DNA of 64,000 bases from positions 44,611,491 through 44,675,490 of the forward strand of contig OX104130.1 in assembly GCA_944470555.2 (NCBI GenBank), given 5' to 3'. The notes beneath the pieces are model-generated. The model worked only from the letters and a program-made list of their open reading frames with translations. It did not search any database and was not told the DNA's origin. Positions 38,801 to 54,600 of the stretch are shown piece after piece. The position numbers and the translations under genes were made by a program. The stretch comes from Heterobilharzia americana. Taxonomy: Eukaryota; Platyhelminthes; Trematoda; Strigeidida; Schistosomatidae. Position 1 is the first letter of the stretch. Every line of letters begins with the position of its first letter.

Positions 38801-41800
38801 TAAATAATTCGACATTAATTGCGTCCTTCCATGAAGTCAAAATACTACACTTTTCATTATTACTATTATTACTCAATTTTATATGCTTCGAATCGCTTTG
38901 CTCTTCCTTTGACTTTGGGGAATATCTGTAGCACATCAAACAAGCAATATCGAAATCCGAAGAAAGAAATTATATATATGTGACTGTTGTGTGTGATCAC
39001 CCACCGAAAGTCGATCACAACTTTGAATACTCCACTCTTTTTAGCTTTACAAATATAATATTTTACTCTTTTTAAAACCATGGTACACCTACGTAGTCTG
39101 TTATTGTGAGTAGTAAAAACCTTCCTGCCTGTAAATTGCAATTGAAGACTATTTAACCATCCTTATATGATGTGAACAGTTTTCTCATCGAGGTTACCCA
39201 GTGAAGGAAGACGTTGCTAATATCTGACTGAACATATTAGAATTGTAGTTTGATATTTCTGACAAAGTAAATTAGCATATAGACAGATACAAAGTCTCAC
39301 AGCCCATCGATTCAAGTTGCCACACTTCATAGCAGCATGCAAGGAAGTGAATCCTAACCTACTACTATATCTTTTGACCACTACACAGTCAGTCAATATC
39401 AACATGGGACGTGGCAATTCTACAAAACAGACCAATTTGCTATGCTTTACATCAGTACATCAAAATACGACGCAGCAAAATTCTTGTAAAGTGAAAACTT
39501 TTTTGTGTAGTACAATCATTAATTAACCCTCACTTGTGCATTGTTTCAACTGCCCACGAATAATAATCAAAAAAGAAATGACAAGAACCGACGAGAGTGT
39601 TAGCTCCTAAAGTAATCAGCATCAACTGGCTAAAAATGAATCATATTTATAGCAATTCTCATAGTACTCATACGATAGTCAGTATGATGATTTGGGGTTT
39701 CTGACTAGTTTTAAATCGAGTTGTACTAATAATGTAGTTGGGTGATCTCAATCATAGACAAGAGGTATCAATGCAAAGTAATATGAAAGAAAATACCACT
39801 TATCATGTAGAAGTTTCTCTAAGAGCAATCATATTTTCCTACAGAAAGGCAAATAGAAAAAGGTGTAATCAGAAGTCGGCGAGTCATCAGAACAGCCGAG
39901 CAGGAGTTGAAGCAAATAATGAAGTGCAATATGATGATTAAGATGAAGATAACGTATGAATGCTTCTCTGATGATAAGCCATATCTTTTAGAATATTCAC
40001 CTGTCGATTTCGGTTGTCACTTGGACCCCACTAGGAGGTCACTTATCAGCCCACCGCAATTCTGCTTTTGAAACACTTAAATGCCTCTTTTTTTCTTCAT
40101 TTTACTATGGGACTCTAGTTTGCAGTCACCGCAGGTAATATTGTGCGACGAGGTAAATGGTGATTGGGCGTGCGTAACACATATCCCAGCAACCTGAGTT
40201 GATGACTGTTTTAAACCTCACCAACTGACCTACTTCTTTCACCTAAAACTCTACGTCTAAATTCTACGTTATATACTTTCTCTTCCCATGTCATAACGTA
40301 CACTGCGAAGGTAATGATGGTCGAATACCTAAAGCCTTTCTGATATCCTCTACTTTTGATGATTATGTTTCACATCCATGGAGTAGGACGGAACTAACTG
40401 CTGCGCAGTGAACTCGGCCCTTAATAAGCAATCGGATCTTACGGCAGCACAGTAGATGGCTAAGGCTAATGGAGCATTTTGTATTCATGCTGCTATTTCG
40501 TCGATCACTGACTCATCACTGATAGTTTAACTTTCCAAGCAGATCAAAGTAGTAAATCACTCGACTCCCTATTGTTAAATGGATCGTCATATTAGACTGG
40601 TCATGAAGCAGTGATTTCTTTTTGGATGGTGTGAGATATTCGAAACATTTCAGTTTGTCACTCAAGGTGCTCAGAATACTCTAAATTGTACCAGCATCTG
40701 CACCTAACGGAACTGTGTCGTCTTTGCACTCTAGTTTTAATGTAGCTAGGTTAGTCCCTATGAAGTCAGACGACGCTAGAGGGCCTCGATAAGTACTTTT
40801 AAATTCAACAAGAATGGAGAACGTGGACATTTTTGAGAAACGCTGGTTGATGTATACATCCCATCTGATAGTTCACCTTAAACTATGACACACCCAGCCT
40901 TCAACAAAGTGATTTAACTACTAGGTACCTACAGTAAATGACACTCCCATAAGATCTCTCGACCGATAGGAATACGATGACTGCCGGATGCTGGTACTTT
41001 GTCTGTGGATCGAGACGCTGTGGAAGATGGAGACCCCAATACATCTACAATCATGTCCGAAACCTGTCTGGTTTTCTCGAGATGCTTCCTCCTGAACTTT
41101 ATTCAGGCATCTAACTATCATTATACTAAAATCGTAGGTTCTATGTTCGCCGCACTGATTCCTTTATGGTTATTACAGGAGTATTTCTCTCATTTCTTTA
41201 AGACTCTAACAACCAGTGATTGAGGTTGGTTACAGGGGAATCATATTTGATTCTTATACACCGTCTAGAACTTCATTTAATCTAGCCAGTAATCTTTGGC
41301 CAGCGTCCTTAAATATCTGCAGGGCGAGTTCATGGGGCCTACTGTCCTTCCTCGTTCCTGCCTTTTTTCAGTTACAGACCCTATCTCACTGTTCTTTTCA
41401 GGATGTGATTGGATGACGGGTGGATAGAGACTACTTAGAGGTCAGTTGAACTTTCCCCAATCCATTGTTCTAGTGGTTTCCCACATGAGATCTCAGATCC
41501 AACTTTCTACACATCAGCCTCACTAACAACTATCTGTTTCATCTCACTTTTCGTGATTATTTTAAGAAGCTATTTACTCTTATCTATTGCCACTGCTTTT
41601 TTTCATTTTTACATTTTCGCTACCGACCACTGCTCACACTTATTGTGTAAACTTTTTGTCAGTCTGCATTTGAGTTACTTCCGCTCCTCATTTGCTTCGA
41701 AGCTATTTGAGTGGGTTTGCATGCACCCATCAGTTTAGAAGAAGCTGATGAGGTGTACTTATCCCTTCTAACCTTTTTCTGAGGTTTACTGCACAACCTA

Positions 41801-44800
41801 CTAATACAACTGAAGAGAAAGACAAAATCAGTGAGTCAGGGAAGGATTGCAGACGAAATCAATTTTGCATTAATTTTCTGGGAGGGGATAAAGAAACAAA
41901 TACAACTGTACAGATCAAAATATATAGGTGATTCAACAATCATTGATTACTCATGAATTCATGAATTAGCTCTGGATCTCCTTTAGTACTTCTTACTTCT
42001 TAAACTTTCTAATATTGAGACACGAAACCTAAGTCCTAGGCTACCTAACAATTGACTTCCTGCAACTAACATCAAAACCCAGTGCACTGCGGTGTCTCAT
42101 CATTTCGTTCAGTGACCACGTTTAAAATTTGATCGATAGACTTCGGTTAGGATGTCACTTTTTGCTTTACATATTAGTTTGCTAGTTGCTTTTAGTCACT
42201 AGATATATATGTATATATGTAGTCTGTGTCTCTTAGTGTAATATGATAAAGCCATTCGCCAGATTCAACCTCTGTAACGATGTTACGTGCTACGTCTACA
42301 TATCATGTACTTTCAACTCACAGAGCTGGATTCAAATTTAAGTTAGACATTTCCATACCAAGTGGGTTTGGCAGCAGTAGATTCAGAGAATACATCCGTT
42401 TAGTTTATGGAGAGATAGGTCACCATTCGATCAATAATATATTACCAAACAACTGATGTTTCTGTTTATTCTACGTAACAAAGTAACTACGTTTTAACAT
42501 ATTCCTATATTCTAGGAGATAAATATACAGATGTCAAACAGTTTTGTGATGCAGACGTACAGTACATAATGGAGCATATGGAAGGGTTGTTACATGAATC
42601 TGAAAACCAATTAACGGAAATTAAGGTGAGAATTAAGTATTAAGTATTTAGATCTTTTATCATTTTTCTTGGAACCTCGCCTGGTTAACTAGTTTACTAG
42701 TTACTAGCCGGTCCTAAGCCCGGGTAAAGAGGGAAGGTTGGGCATAGGGCTAGCAACCCTACCCCGTAAAACAAATCTAACCGCTAAAGAAACTTCAAAG
42801 CACAAACAAAATATAAAAAATGAAAACAAACTTATACCCCGCTGGAATCGGAGAGGCGAAATGACGCCAGTTGGTGAAAGCCTTCGGGAAGCCAATTGGC
42901 CGATGTGTCTTCTCTCGATGAAAGCGAAAGTAAACGTGGGGACATGGAATGTCCGCACGATGTTTGAACCCAGTAAGGCAGCCCAGATTGCAAAGGAGAT
43001 GAGAAGGTATAACATCGAAGTGCTTGGGATTTGCGAAAGCAGATGGAATGGGAGTGGACTCTCCAAACTGTCAACTGGAGAATCAATAATCTACTCCGGT
43101 CACCCAGACGCCAACCACGAGCACACTGAGGGAGTGGCTATCATGATGTCCTCAAGAGCATCGAAGGCTCTCATGCAGTGGGAACCAATCTCCTCCAGGA
43201 TCATGACAGCAAGGTTCAACTCAAAAGGAAGAAAGGTCACAATCATACAATGTTATGCACCTACAAATAATGCAGAGCAAGAGAAAAAGGAGGATTTCTA
43301 CAGACAACTTCAATCAACACTGGACAAGACGTCAGTTGGCGATATCAAAATTCTAATGGGCGACATGAATGCCAAACTGGGAGGGGACAACACGGGAAGA
43401 GAACTAACCATGGGTCGAGAGGCGCTAGGTGAAATGAATGAGAATGGAGAATTGTTTGCAGAATTCTGTGCATTCAACGATTTGGTGATTGGAGGCAGTG
43501 TGTTCAGGCACAAGGATATCCACAAAGCGACATGGATTTCACCAGATGGACACACTAAAAATCAAATCGACTTTATCTCAATCTCAAGAAAATGGAGACG
43601 CAGTCTACTTAACACAAGGTCAAGAAGAGGAGCAGATGTAGGTTCAGACCACTATCTAGTGCAAGGAACCTTCCAAATCAAGTTAAAAGCCTTCAAGGAA
43701 GCTGGTGATAGACCTCAATTCAAGTACAACACTCGGAAACTGAAGGATGAAACTACAAAGGAGATCTTCAAAGCAGCCATCAAGACAAAATGGGAGACGT
43801 CGAGGGACATCCCTGAAGAAACCTGTGTGGAAGAACACTGGAAGTCTTTGAAAGCTATGTGGAAAGAAACCTGCACAGCCGTATTAGGAAGGAAGAAGAA
43901 AGAAGACAAGGAATGGATCTCGACGGATACCTGGAAGCTGATAGAGGAGAGGAGGATGGTGAAGCAGAAGATAAACCAGTGCAAGGATGCTCAACGACAA
44001 GAGGAACTGAGCACAATGTATAAAACACTGGACAAAGAAGTGAAGAAGAGTGCACGCAAAGACAAAAGACACTTCTACGACACACTGGCAAGTGAAGCAG
44101 AACAGGCTGCAGGTAAGAGAGACCTGACGACATTGTATCAAATAACCAGGTTGCTATCAGGGAAGAGACCAACACAGATGAAACCAATAAAAGATGAAGA
44201 AGGAAATTTAATTACAAAAGAAGAGAAACAGAGGAAACGATGGGCCGACCACTTCAAGAAGCTCTTGAATCGACCACCACCTGCACTTCGTCCAGAAATA
44301 CCACCTGCAGCCGCTGAATTACAAGTGAACATAAATCCCCCAACGAAAATGGAAGTCCTGAACGCCATAAAGCTACTGAAAGGTGGGAAAGCAGCAGGAC
44401 CAGATGGAATACCGCCAGAAGCACTGAGAACAGATGCAGAGACAACAGCGGACATGCTCACACCACTATTGCAGAAGGTGTGGAAGGAAGAGAAGGTACC
44501 TGACGATTGGAAGAAGGGTTACCTTGTCAAACTGCCGAAGAAGGGAGACCTCAGTGCTTGCAAGAACTGGCGCGGAATCACTCTCCTGTCCACCCCAAGT
44601 AAAATATTAAGCCGCATCATCCTGGAGAGGCTTAAAGACGCACTGGATTCAAAACTGCGACCGGAACAGGCAGGCTTCAGGAAGTACAAATCATGTGCTG
44701 ACCAAATTGCAACGCTTCGTATCATCATAGAACAGAGCGTAGAATGGCAATCAGCTCTATACCTCAACTTCATCGACTTTGAGAAGGCCTTTGACAGCGT

Positions 44801-47800
44801 CGACCGAGAAGTAATTTGGAAACTGCTTCAATACTACGGAGTACCGCAAACCTTTATCCGCCTCATTCAACAACTATATGAAGATGCCACATGCCAAGTA
44901 ATCCACAATGGGAAGCTCAGTGATGCCTTTGAAGTGAAGACAGGAGTGAAACAAGGTTGCCTACTATCCCCCATGATATTCCTTATTGTGGTGGACTGGA
45001 TCATGCAGCAAACAGTAGGCAGCGAGAAGAGGGGGATACACTGGACGACGGAAAAGAACCTAGAAGACTTGGATTTCGCCGATGACTTGTGCCTAATGTC
45101 ACATAAACTTGAAGATCTGCAGGCAAAAACTAACAAGTTGACAGAAGAGGCAGCTAAGACGGGACTTCAGGTGAATATAGAGAAGACAGAAGTGATGAAG
45201 ATACCGCACCACCACCATCAACAACAACAACAAACTCCAATCACCGTCAACGGGAGAAACTTGAAGGAAGTAACCTCCTTCACTTATCTAGGAAGCACTG
45301 TTTCAACTACAGGCGGGACGGACGAGGACGTCAAAGTCAGAATCGGAAAAGCAAGACAGGCGTTCATTAGCCTGAAACCAGTGTGGAGATCTTCTGCACT
45401 CAGCATGCGGAACAAGATACGGATTTTCAACACCAACGTCAAGTCAGTGCTCTTGTATGGCTCAGAGACTTGGCGCGCCACGAAAGGTATTTCCAATAAA
45501 CTACAGACATTCATCAACAACTGCTTACGCTCGTTGCTGAAGATCAGATGGCCAGAAAAAATAAGCAACAAGGAACTCTGGGAACGAAGCAACCAAGAAC
45601 CTATCACGCAACAAATATGCAGGAAGAAGTGGAGATGGATTGGGCATGCACTGAGAAGGCCGACTGAGGACATCACGCGTCAGGCCCTCGAGTGGAATCC
45701 CTATGGGAAGCGACGAGTTGGACGTCCGAGGGTGACATGGAGGAGGTCATGCGAGGAGGAAATGAGAGCTTCTGGGCTGTCGTGGAACCAGGTTCAAAAG
45801 ATCTCAGAGAACAGAGGTCACTGGAGGCGTGCTACTGAAGCCCTATGTTCCACTCGGAACCCAAGGGACTAATAATAATAATAATAATAAATCATTTTTC
45901 TTGGAGTTATGTTATATGTGATTATATACTTGTTTCAGTTGAAACACCACTTACTACGTTTATGATTCAGGTACCTCACTACACAATGCGTCTTTTCTCT
46001 ATTTAATGAGAACAACCTTTTTTCTTCGAATAATCATGCTTGTCTGGTGAAGAAACAGTCCATGGAGAGTCGATTCTTAAGTCACATCCTCTATATCAAA
46101 TCCTGTACCGAATGCATGACGTTTTCATTTCTGACAATAACATATCCGGTCTCTGAGCTGATTGATATTGTAATATACCGCTAAATAAGATAATTATTAT
46201 TGGGACTATCATCTTTTAACGATTCCGAGTAGACAATTAATGTTATCTTGTACCTGAAGTCTTCAATGAAAGTACATCTTGAAGGCATATTGAGTAAGAT
46301 AAACTGATAAATTACATTAAGTCAGCGCACAGCAATTTATTTGATTCTTCTGCAATAAATAACGTTGAGTTTTAACAATTGGGTCACAAATTCGATCCCC
46401 GCTCCACCTACCGAGGTTTGGACACCCAGGTAGTATCACTAGCCCTCGCATAACAGGTGTGGCTCACTACCTGCCACACGAATGTGCATGTGTTTGCTCA
46501 GTATATTTCAATTTGCAATAAGTAACCGTCTAGCTGATATTGAAAGATCCTCCGTCGACTACTTAAAACTTTATCATGCAAACATCGTGGTATTGCTGAG
46601 TGTGGTGGGTCTGGCCATCTTTTCTAAATACTCTCGAACATCGATGCGTTGATAGCTTTTGCTAGATGAATTTAACTCATTGCCCTGATTTGGTAAGAGT
46701 ACATAGGAGAGAGCGTGGAGCCTAATATCCGGATTTCATCACCGGACTGATGGATACGGAGGGTTCACGTAGGAGAATTGGTAAATCTAAACAACTAATG
46801 GACATGGACTCAACGGTCCAGAATGGATGAATGATATATAAATCCATCCTGGTTACCAGCATCCCTAAAAGTGCAGCTGCTTATGTTATTTTGCTGCCTT
46901 GGGGATCAGATCCCAAGTCAAAAGCATGCCGTCTCCTAAGACAACCATCTTTCTTCTGACTGGGTAACCTGGCAGTATCACAACTAACATACTAACCATA
47001 GAATAACGTCTGCAAAGAAGACTTCGAAGCGTTCTATGAATCTCCTTATTAGAAACTAGATTCGCCGTGTAGTGAAATTTCTACTCTGAGCTCAAAGAAC
47101 ACTGGGTCACCATCATCCTCACCCTAAGCTACAAATCTCCAGTATTTTTTTCGATTTTGCTTCCCAAGTTTGTCTTTATTTGTGTGTCTGTTCTACTTAT
47201 CTGCTTGTTATTTATTAAAATTCTGGTCAGTCTGTGCCTTTTTGAGTCGCTTATCAGTTGTTTCTACGGCGTTGTCTTCCAGTGTGATATTTGAGTCATG
47301 TACTCTAAAACCATGCTTACCGTTTCAGCATTCAATATTTGGATCGTTTTACAGATCGGACAACAGACAGGTTTGTATCAGACTCTGACATATACTGTAC
47401 TTCAAAAACTCATATACGAGATTTTAGAGAATTGCTTCTAATAATTTCTCATGTTAACTCTTGAATTATGTTTACCTTGCTCTTATCTGGAATACCTGTG
47501 AAGTCATCATCCGACCTTGATCGTATCACAATAATCGCTAGAACCAAGACTGCATTCGACACCTAGCTTCCCACTAACAATCGCTTTTATGCTGTTGCGC
47601 TAGAAAGTTCAACTAGAACAGAAGTAACTGGCAAAGGAAAAGATCCCTATGTTTCGACTAAATGCAGTTAAGTTCTTGCCATCAGCTGAATGACTTCCTC
47701 TTCTAAACACATTCAGCAGATATCAGACTGTCAGCTGGGGACTTGAATAGAGAAACTTGACATCTAGACTCAGAGGAGACTCGTTTAAGTGACCAAAGAT

Positions 47801-50800
47801 GATTAGTTGACTGCAGATCAGACAATGAGGATCGTTTTCTGCAACTCCGTGCTAATCGCAACCTATATCTAGCCAATGAGAAATTTCATGAATTCCAACG
47901 CTTTTATTCTAACTGACATTTCTGTACCATTCAAATCTGAAATCCACTGAATCACATGGTAATTAATTGCTGTCCACGTGAGTGTATTCTCAACTGATGC
48001 TTGTTCCAGGGTCCCTCCTAGGATTTTGATCAAGATTTGGTGTTCTCATTTTATCTTGCGTTTCGATGACCATCAAAATCGTCGTTCTAAACACGTCAAC
48101 GTATGCAAATTGGTCACTTCCAGTAATGCAGGTAAATATCACACATAACTAGGTTCAAGATTGGCTGTCATATTTCCCAAAGTTGTAAATAAACAGTAGT
48201 CGCACCTAAAAGATGTCATAAAAAAGAAAGTAAAGCTGCATGTAACTTTCAAGGATGTCCAAATAATAAATACTGAGTTTCAGTAAGTTTTCTGTTTTCG
48301 TCACGCTGATCGGTCTGTTCCGACGGACACTGAGTACAATATTGTGCACAAGTCGCTTAGGTGCAGATCATGCAGCATCGACATAGGGAACGTGAAGTCT
48401 GGTAATCGAAATGTACAAGTGAGGTGGGAGCAGCAGCTCCATATGGAACTAGTCAGAGCTGTTCCAGCTCCGTTACTTCTTCAGCAGCAGTTGCTCAATA
48501 ATCCAGCTACATGAACATTTCGATTGATTTAATCAGTTGATCACTAGCGGTATCCAGAAGCTTAATATCAGTGAGATAGTCTGCAAAGTAGTTGGTATGT
48601 TGATCAACATCGATATCTAGTCGCTGAGTGAAATACTTCGTGAATCAATTTATCTAGTCTACCACTCCAACAACATCACTATTAGTGTCTTCTGCCATAT
48701 GATTAGATTACACTGACCCATCTAAAGAAAGGAAAATTCAGAATAAACTCTAATTATTAAGACTCCTGAGAATGGAGATGGAACTGTAGTCAGAAAACTG
48801 ACTAAATTGTTTGAGAATTTATGGCAGGTTAAGTGTTTCATCACTTTGGAGCTAGACGATTATCGTACTCATCTTTGATAAGGATTTGCTTAACATATTT
48901 GATTATCACCGGGGTATCAGCCTGATACTAGTAGTGTCTAAAATATTTACTGCCTCTATTCTTCACATGCTCTGCAAAATGCATAGAAAGCTGATCCTCG
49001 GTCATCCATACTTCTATCACGTATTCACCCCCTATCAGATGCTTAAACAACATCACAAGTATTGCAAATCGGCGATCTTTGTGTTTTTCTATATTAAGGT
49101 TGCCTCAAGTTTCCTGGTTAAGATTATGTTCTATCATTGTCTATTAGAGAGAGGCGATTTCGAGAAGTTTGTTAGCATTCTGAAAGAACTATTTAAGACA
49201 TGGTGAAATGAGGACATAAGGTCACATCTATACTTTGTTCCAAACTAACAACAGGGTTAGGCAGGGCTGTCCAAATTTGCCTGGGTAAATATCTGAGTGC
49301 TGGTAAATGTGTGACTGATGAGGTTTTTAACTGTTGATTGAGAGCCAAAGTAGCTCACCCGCCTGGGTCATCTGTCTTGACATCATGACATTATCTTGTC
49401 TGTGAGATGCTGTGTATACAACGTGTCGTTGTGAACAGTTCTGCTGTATAACTGTGAAAACTGGTCTCGTAGCTGGGGATTTCCCACGGTCCTGTGTTCG
49501 ATCGCTGTTGTTTCCGCAAGATGTCACGTCTGCTTGGACATGATGGATATCCTCAATCATTGAAAGAAATCATCTTAGAGCACCACCGTCGGTGGCCCGG
49601 ACGTGTGCTGCGAATGCTGTCCCAGCGGCTCTTACACCTTACTTTTTGTCTACGCCGGTACTGATTGGAAAACGTGGAATGGTCAATGTATGACATGGTG
49701 CCGTGAAATGGAGGATAAATGTGTTAGAGAGTAGCATCTTTTAGTGCCTCATGACTCCCTGGATGAAGTCCTACAGATCACGCAACTCAGTGGCGTAAAA
49801 CGATAATAGACATGGTTTAGAATCAGAGTCAGTGGCAATCATACTACGGATATGCTGTTTCTCCTACTGTCGCGAAGTAAAAACACAGGTAGTGATTTCT
49901 TAGAATGAATGATTGAGACTGCTTTTTAGTGACTCGCCCTCGTTTTTTCATCCGCAATATTTCACTTTATGTCTTCTTTACGTCACTATGTTTTTGTGGG
50001 CTATTTCTTGGTAGAAGCGGTATATGAATTTTGTTTTGAATAAATGCACCAAAATTATGTAGTAAACGAAATCAGTGTGGTTTCACTAACTTATCTACCA
50101 TCTATGCATAATTTTTGCTTATCATACTATTAATTATGCAAGCTACTGAATCCTTTCAACAAAAGTGAAACAGTCAGTTTTTGTCATACCAGCAGTGATT
50201 TATATTTACTAACCGTTTATCGCTTGTATGAGAATTCCTTAAATTCATAAATATGTCTCCTCTAAAACCACAAACTAATGATACCATGAAATTGGTAGTG
50301 TCTTGTTTAACGCCGTACTTTTCTGTTTCACCTTGTCACGAAGGTTTTTAATTTTTTCCGGTGTTTAAGTGAAACTAATATGAATTTTTGTGATTAGGTG
50401 TGACTTAGTTATTAGATTCTCATCAGAAATTTCACGTGCAGCAATTTGAAAATATCATTTCTTGAAACTTATCAGAAAAGTTATGAAAATATCTGTTTAT
50501 AGTTTGCACGTACTGAATAACTACAACATTGAAATAAGTGTGAATGTGCTTATCTCGCATAAGACGTTGATATTGGTGCCTGACATAAATTGGACACAGT
50601 GAGCCTCATTTTAAGGCATTGCTTTGGTTACTAAATCCTATAAACTTTATACATATATATACAACTTTCTAGGTAACATCTATGCCACTCAGTGGTCCTG
50701 AATCATATCACCTATGGCTCAGAACCTCAACCAGCAACGATCATGTTGCAACTTTCTTGTACCTTCTACTCGTAAATGTTATATGCACGTAGTGAGTGTT

Positions 50801-51260
50801 TCGAATGTATCGCTCAGTTAGATTCATCAATGTAGAGCCTTGCACAGAAATACATCAATTCTAGCTTTCACTTTTATAGCAGTATACAAACAAATAATAG
50901 ATAGAAAAAATTATGGTAAAGTGGATTAACTTTTATGAGAAAGAAAAGAGGATAAATAAGTGAAATTTAGTGGAAATATTCAAATTTTTTCTGAATAAAG
51001 ATATCTAAGCCATATCACCAAAATTCTCTAGTCGTTGCTTTCTAACATTTTGAACACCTCAAGCAATTGGCCTGCATTCCTCTATATAACTCAAACCAAC
51101 AGTTAAAGATCTCATGTATTAGTACTACACCTTGGTCCGACAAACTTTAACTTTCTTCAAACCTAATTATGTTCTAACTAAATTTACTCCAGCCATCTCG
51201 GAAGGTGCAAGATTTCACCCTTATCAACTTATTCACCTGCCTCGTCTAGTACTTTGCACT

Positions 51261-51308
<48 letters not shown>

Positions 51309-51583
51309 CCTCTTTCTTTACCATGGTTATTGTAGATTATCGATCACTCTAAATAACCCACATATGACGCTCTTTTTCATTTTACAGCCATTTTCTTTAT
51401 TTCCCCGTTACTTAACCTTCCTTTGTAATGCATTTTATTTTGACCTATGACCAGAAATTACTCTAGAATGTTCTATCCTTCTAACTATACATTCACGAAT
51501 GTACAACTAAGAGAATGAACTCGTCATAAAGCAGTACTTTACTTCGCTGCAATCATTTTTTTCCTATGTGCAAATGGGATTGT

Positions 51584-51651
<68 letters not shown>

Positions 51652-54600
51652 GTGGTAAATTTCTTAATGCCCTAATTGTAGCGAGTTTGTATTCCAAATG
51701 AAGTTAATAAGTTAGTACGACAGTGCGCATGAGCCCCTCTCATTTTGGTCAAGCTTGTAGTTCTCTTAGTAACTCTCTAAATACTTTTAATGCCTTTTTA
51801 GATTATATCAGCGAATGAAGAAAGAAAAGTCCAGGCCGATGTTGATGTGGTACGGGATGAATTGTCTGGTATAAAACAGAAGATAGAAACAACGAAACGT
51901 AGTTTGGTACGTTAACGTATTTTGTGTTCTTCGTTTTACTAATCCCTTACATTCTACTCTTAAACCAGTGGGGGATGATTTTATTTCTTATAATCTTGCT
52001 TTGTTTATTTTATTCCATGGATGTCATTGTTTATTTCTCTACACCGTCACCACATTTCAAAATCAACTTATATTCAAATCTTTTCATCGTTTGCACATTC
52101 TTGCATAAACTTTCCTAATACTTGGTCAGCGTACGTAATAGCAAATCACCAAAGATGTTCAAAACGCTTTTGTGCAATAGCTTTCCCTGGCATACACAGC
52201 GAAATGCAATAGAAGTGTAAACCTAATCACATTTTGTTGTTGAAATATGACCTTATCATAAACCTTATCCTTATAAACTAGTAAATAACTGCAAATACTT
52301 GCGGCTCGAGTAGTAGATGTTAATATAGAAGTACAGTCTGTTTTGCCAGTGAATAGTGATCTTGATATGTCTATCGACAATAAATTATGTCCGAAACGTA
52401 ATCCAGTAAACAATACTGTTACACTGTGTGATAAATTTAATAAATCAACAAAAATGGAATTACATTCTACCACAGTGCACAAGTTTTACGCTTATATTAG
52501 TGAATAGTGTATCATTTAAAAATCTGCAACATGCAACCTGGAAAAATACTTCTGTCTAGAAACTACTAACATTATGGCCACGTTTCTGTTCGTATGAATC
52601 TTGTTGAAACTAACATGCCGTTATCAGACTCTCACTTTGATCAATGATAGTTCCCGGCTGCTCAGACCTCGGTAGTTGAAGTGGGGTTCGAACCAGCGAC
52701 CTACTGGTTGAATACCCACTGCCTTAACCGATGAGCCACATCTCCACCTGGAACTAAAGTAAGCGTCTTATTATTAATCTTCTTTAACATTATTTAATTA
52801 CACCGTGGGTACGAAAAATGTTACATATAATGTGAAAATTTGAAGATATGAATTCAGAAATATAGGCATAGAATAACAGAATAATCATGAGAGGTAAAAA
52901 AACACACAAGCTACTTTCAAGAAACTTTCATTGCTTTTGTAGTGCTTCTCAGTGGTAAGAAGACTCAGCAGAAATAACCCATAATTTCTGGTGGTTTTGA
53001 GTTTGAAACATATATGCTATTGTATCGAGCCTTCGAGGTATATGATCTTTTGAATACCACTGCAAAAGTTGTAATTCACAAGCATTTCTAAACCCAACAC
53101 AACTAGCCTTCAACCTATGTCATAAATTAGTCACCCATCCATTTCTTCTAAATATTTCCAAGGTTTGAAAACCATGACGTGTAAAGAAGCTGGTGGGAAA
53201 GCACATGTGAAATCTGTCTAGGAACCGAAGTCAGCATTTACAGCTATATTCACTTACGTACTGACCATATCCACTATACATATAGTGATATGCCATTATA
53301 TCCCAGAGTTGCTTACATAGTGTTTCCGCCTAGTATGTGCAACTCTAGAGGGTGAACAATGTTGGTGTGTTTTATAGGAAATTTAGGACGTTAAGCAACT
53401 CAGAAGTATTCGTCTTCAATAGGCAGTTCGAATTCACAGTCTAATGAATTGAAGACAACGCTCATGTCAAGACAAATGTATTTAACCCATATTATGTATG
53501 ACAATGTTGAAGCATTGAGCAAAGTATTAACAGGTTGTCAATGTATATGCATAACTGAACTGCATCTCAATAATCAAAATTATCATAGCCTTTTTTTAAC
53601 TGTGAAAACTACTCAGCATTCAACAATAGTCATAGCTTGCAAATGAAAGCCACAAATAACAAAGTTCTAAAGAATCACGAAAAGTATCTACATGTTCACT
53701 TTAAATAGATATTTGATGCCTTCAAAAACAAAAACCGAAAAATGATTGTTTTCCATCATGATTTGCTAACTAACTCACCAGTTAACAAAACATACTTTAT
53801 AATCTTGCTATGAAACATTCGGTTTTTCGATGTACATTTCTTTAGTGGTTTTAGCTGCATAAAGTCTATTTCTTTCTCGACATTCTTCGATATTTACGGA
53901 TGGATAATAAGGATCTATTTAAAGATAAGAATGCCTACGCTTTATTTTGACATGAAATATGTGTACCTGTATAGCATTTTTTGAGATTGTGAGAAAATAC
54001 GTCACTTTTTTTGGATTAGTGTCTAATGCTACTGCTAGGTAGTTGGTATTTCTGGATAGAATTGTGCGACCGTTTTTACTCAAGACTTATCTGCATCTTA
54101 AATATGTGTTCTTTAGAAGCAGTGGTGTAGTTCACTTCTCTATCTCCGAAAATAATCTCTACTATGTTGTTTTAGTTTTCGTACCTAAGACACTGGAGAC
54201 TTAAGTACTTGTATATTACCATGTTAAAGTAAGCATAATACACACCTATAATATATCGAAAGGATTAGACTTTTGTATGACGTTGAGTGAACATAATTAT
54301 TAAAAACAATCTGAAAGAAGAATGTTCTTTTCACTAGGTGAAATGTTGCATTTGGGTAACGCATAAGTACCATTAGAAATGCTGCAGTCTTTAGTTCTTT
54401 CTGTTTCATTTATCGCCTTTATTTACTGTGTCTTTAACTTAACTCGTAGGAAATTGAACTTTTATGTTAATGAATACATTTTAGTCATGATAAATCGACT
54501 GTTTTGAAATATCTCCTTTATCCGACTTTGGAAGCAACTTTCTGTCTTTTGTTATGTAGTTCGATAGTGTCTCATTTTCGCATTAAAATATAAATACATC

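Larger units (their letters stand above)
49891..51801 (+). other. RAD50 intron 14, right end
   Basis: Holds a LINE-A scrap (51178-51261) and two (AT)n tracts. Otherwise unrecognised. Confidence 0.45.

Noticed and set aside
42738..42860. LINE-B protein starting at 42738
   Set aside because: The codon there is TTG. The first ATG in frame is at 42861, and the leader at 42674-42860 matches 5' leader sequence of copy 4.
52645..52752. A genuine tRNA gene on the minus strand
   Set aside because: A and B boxes are good, but the anticodon arm and acceptor stem do not pair convincingly, and the sequence continues into a body shared with other SINE copies.
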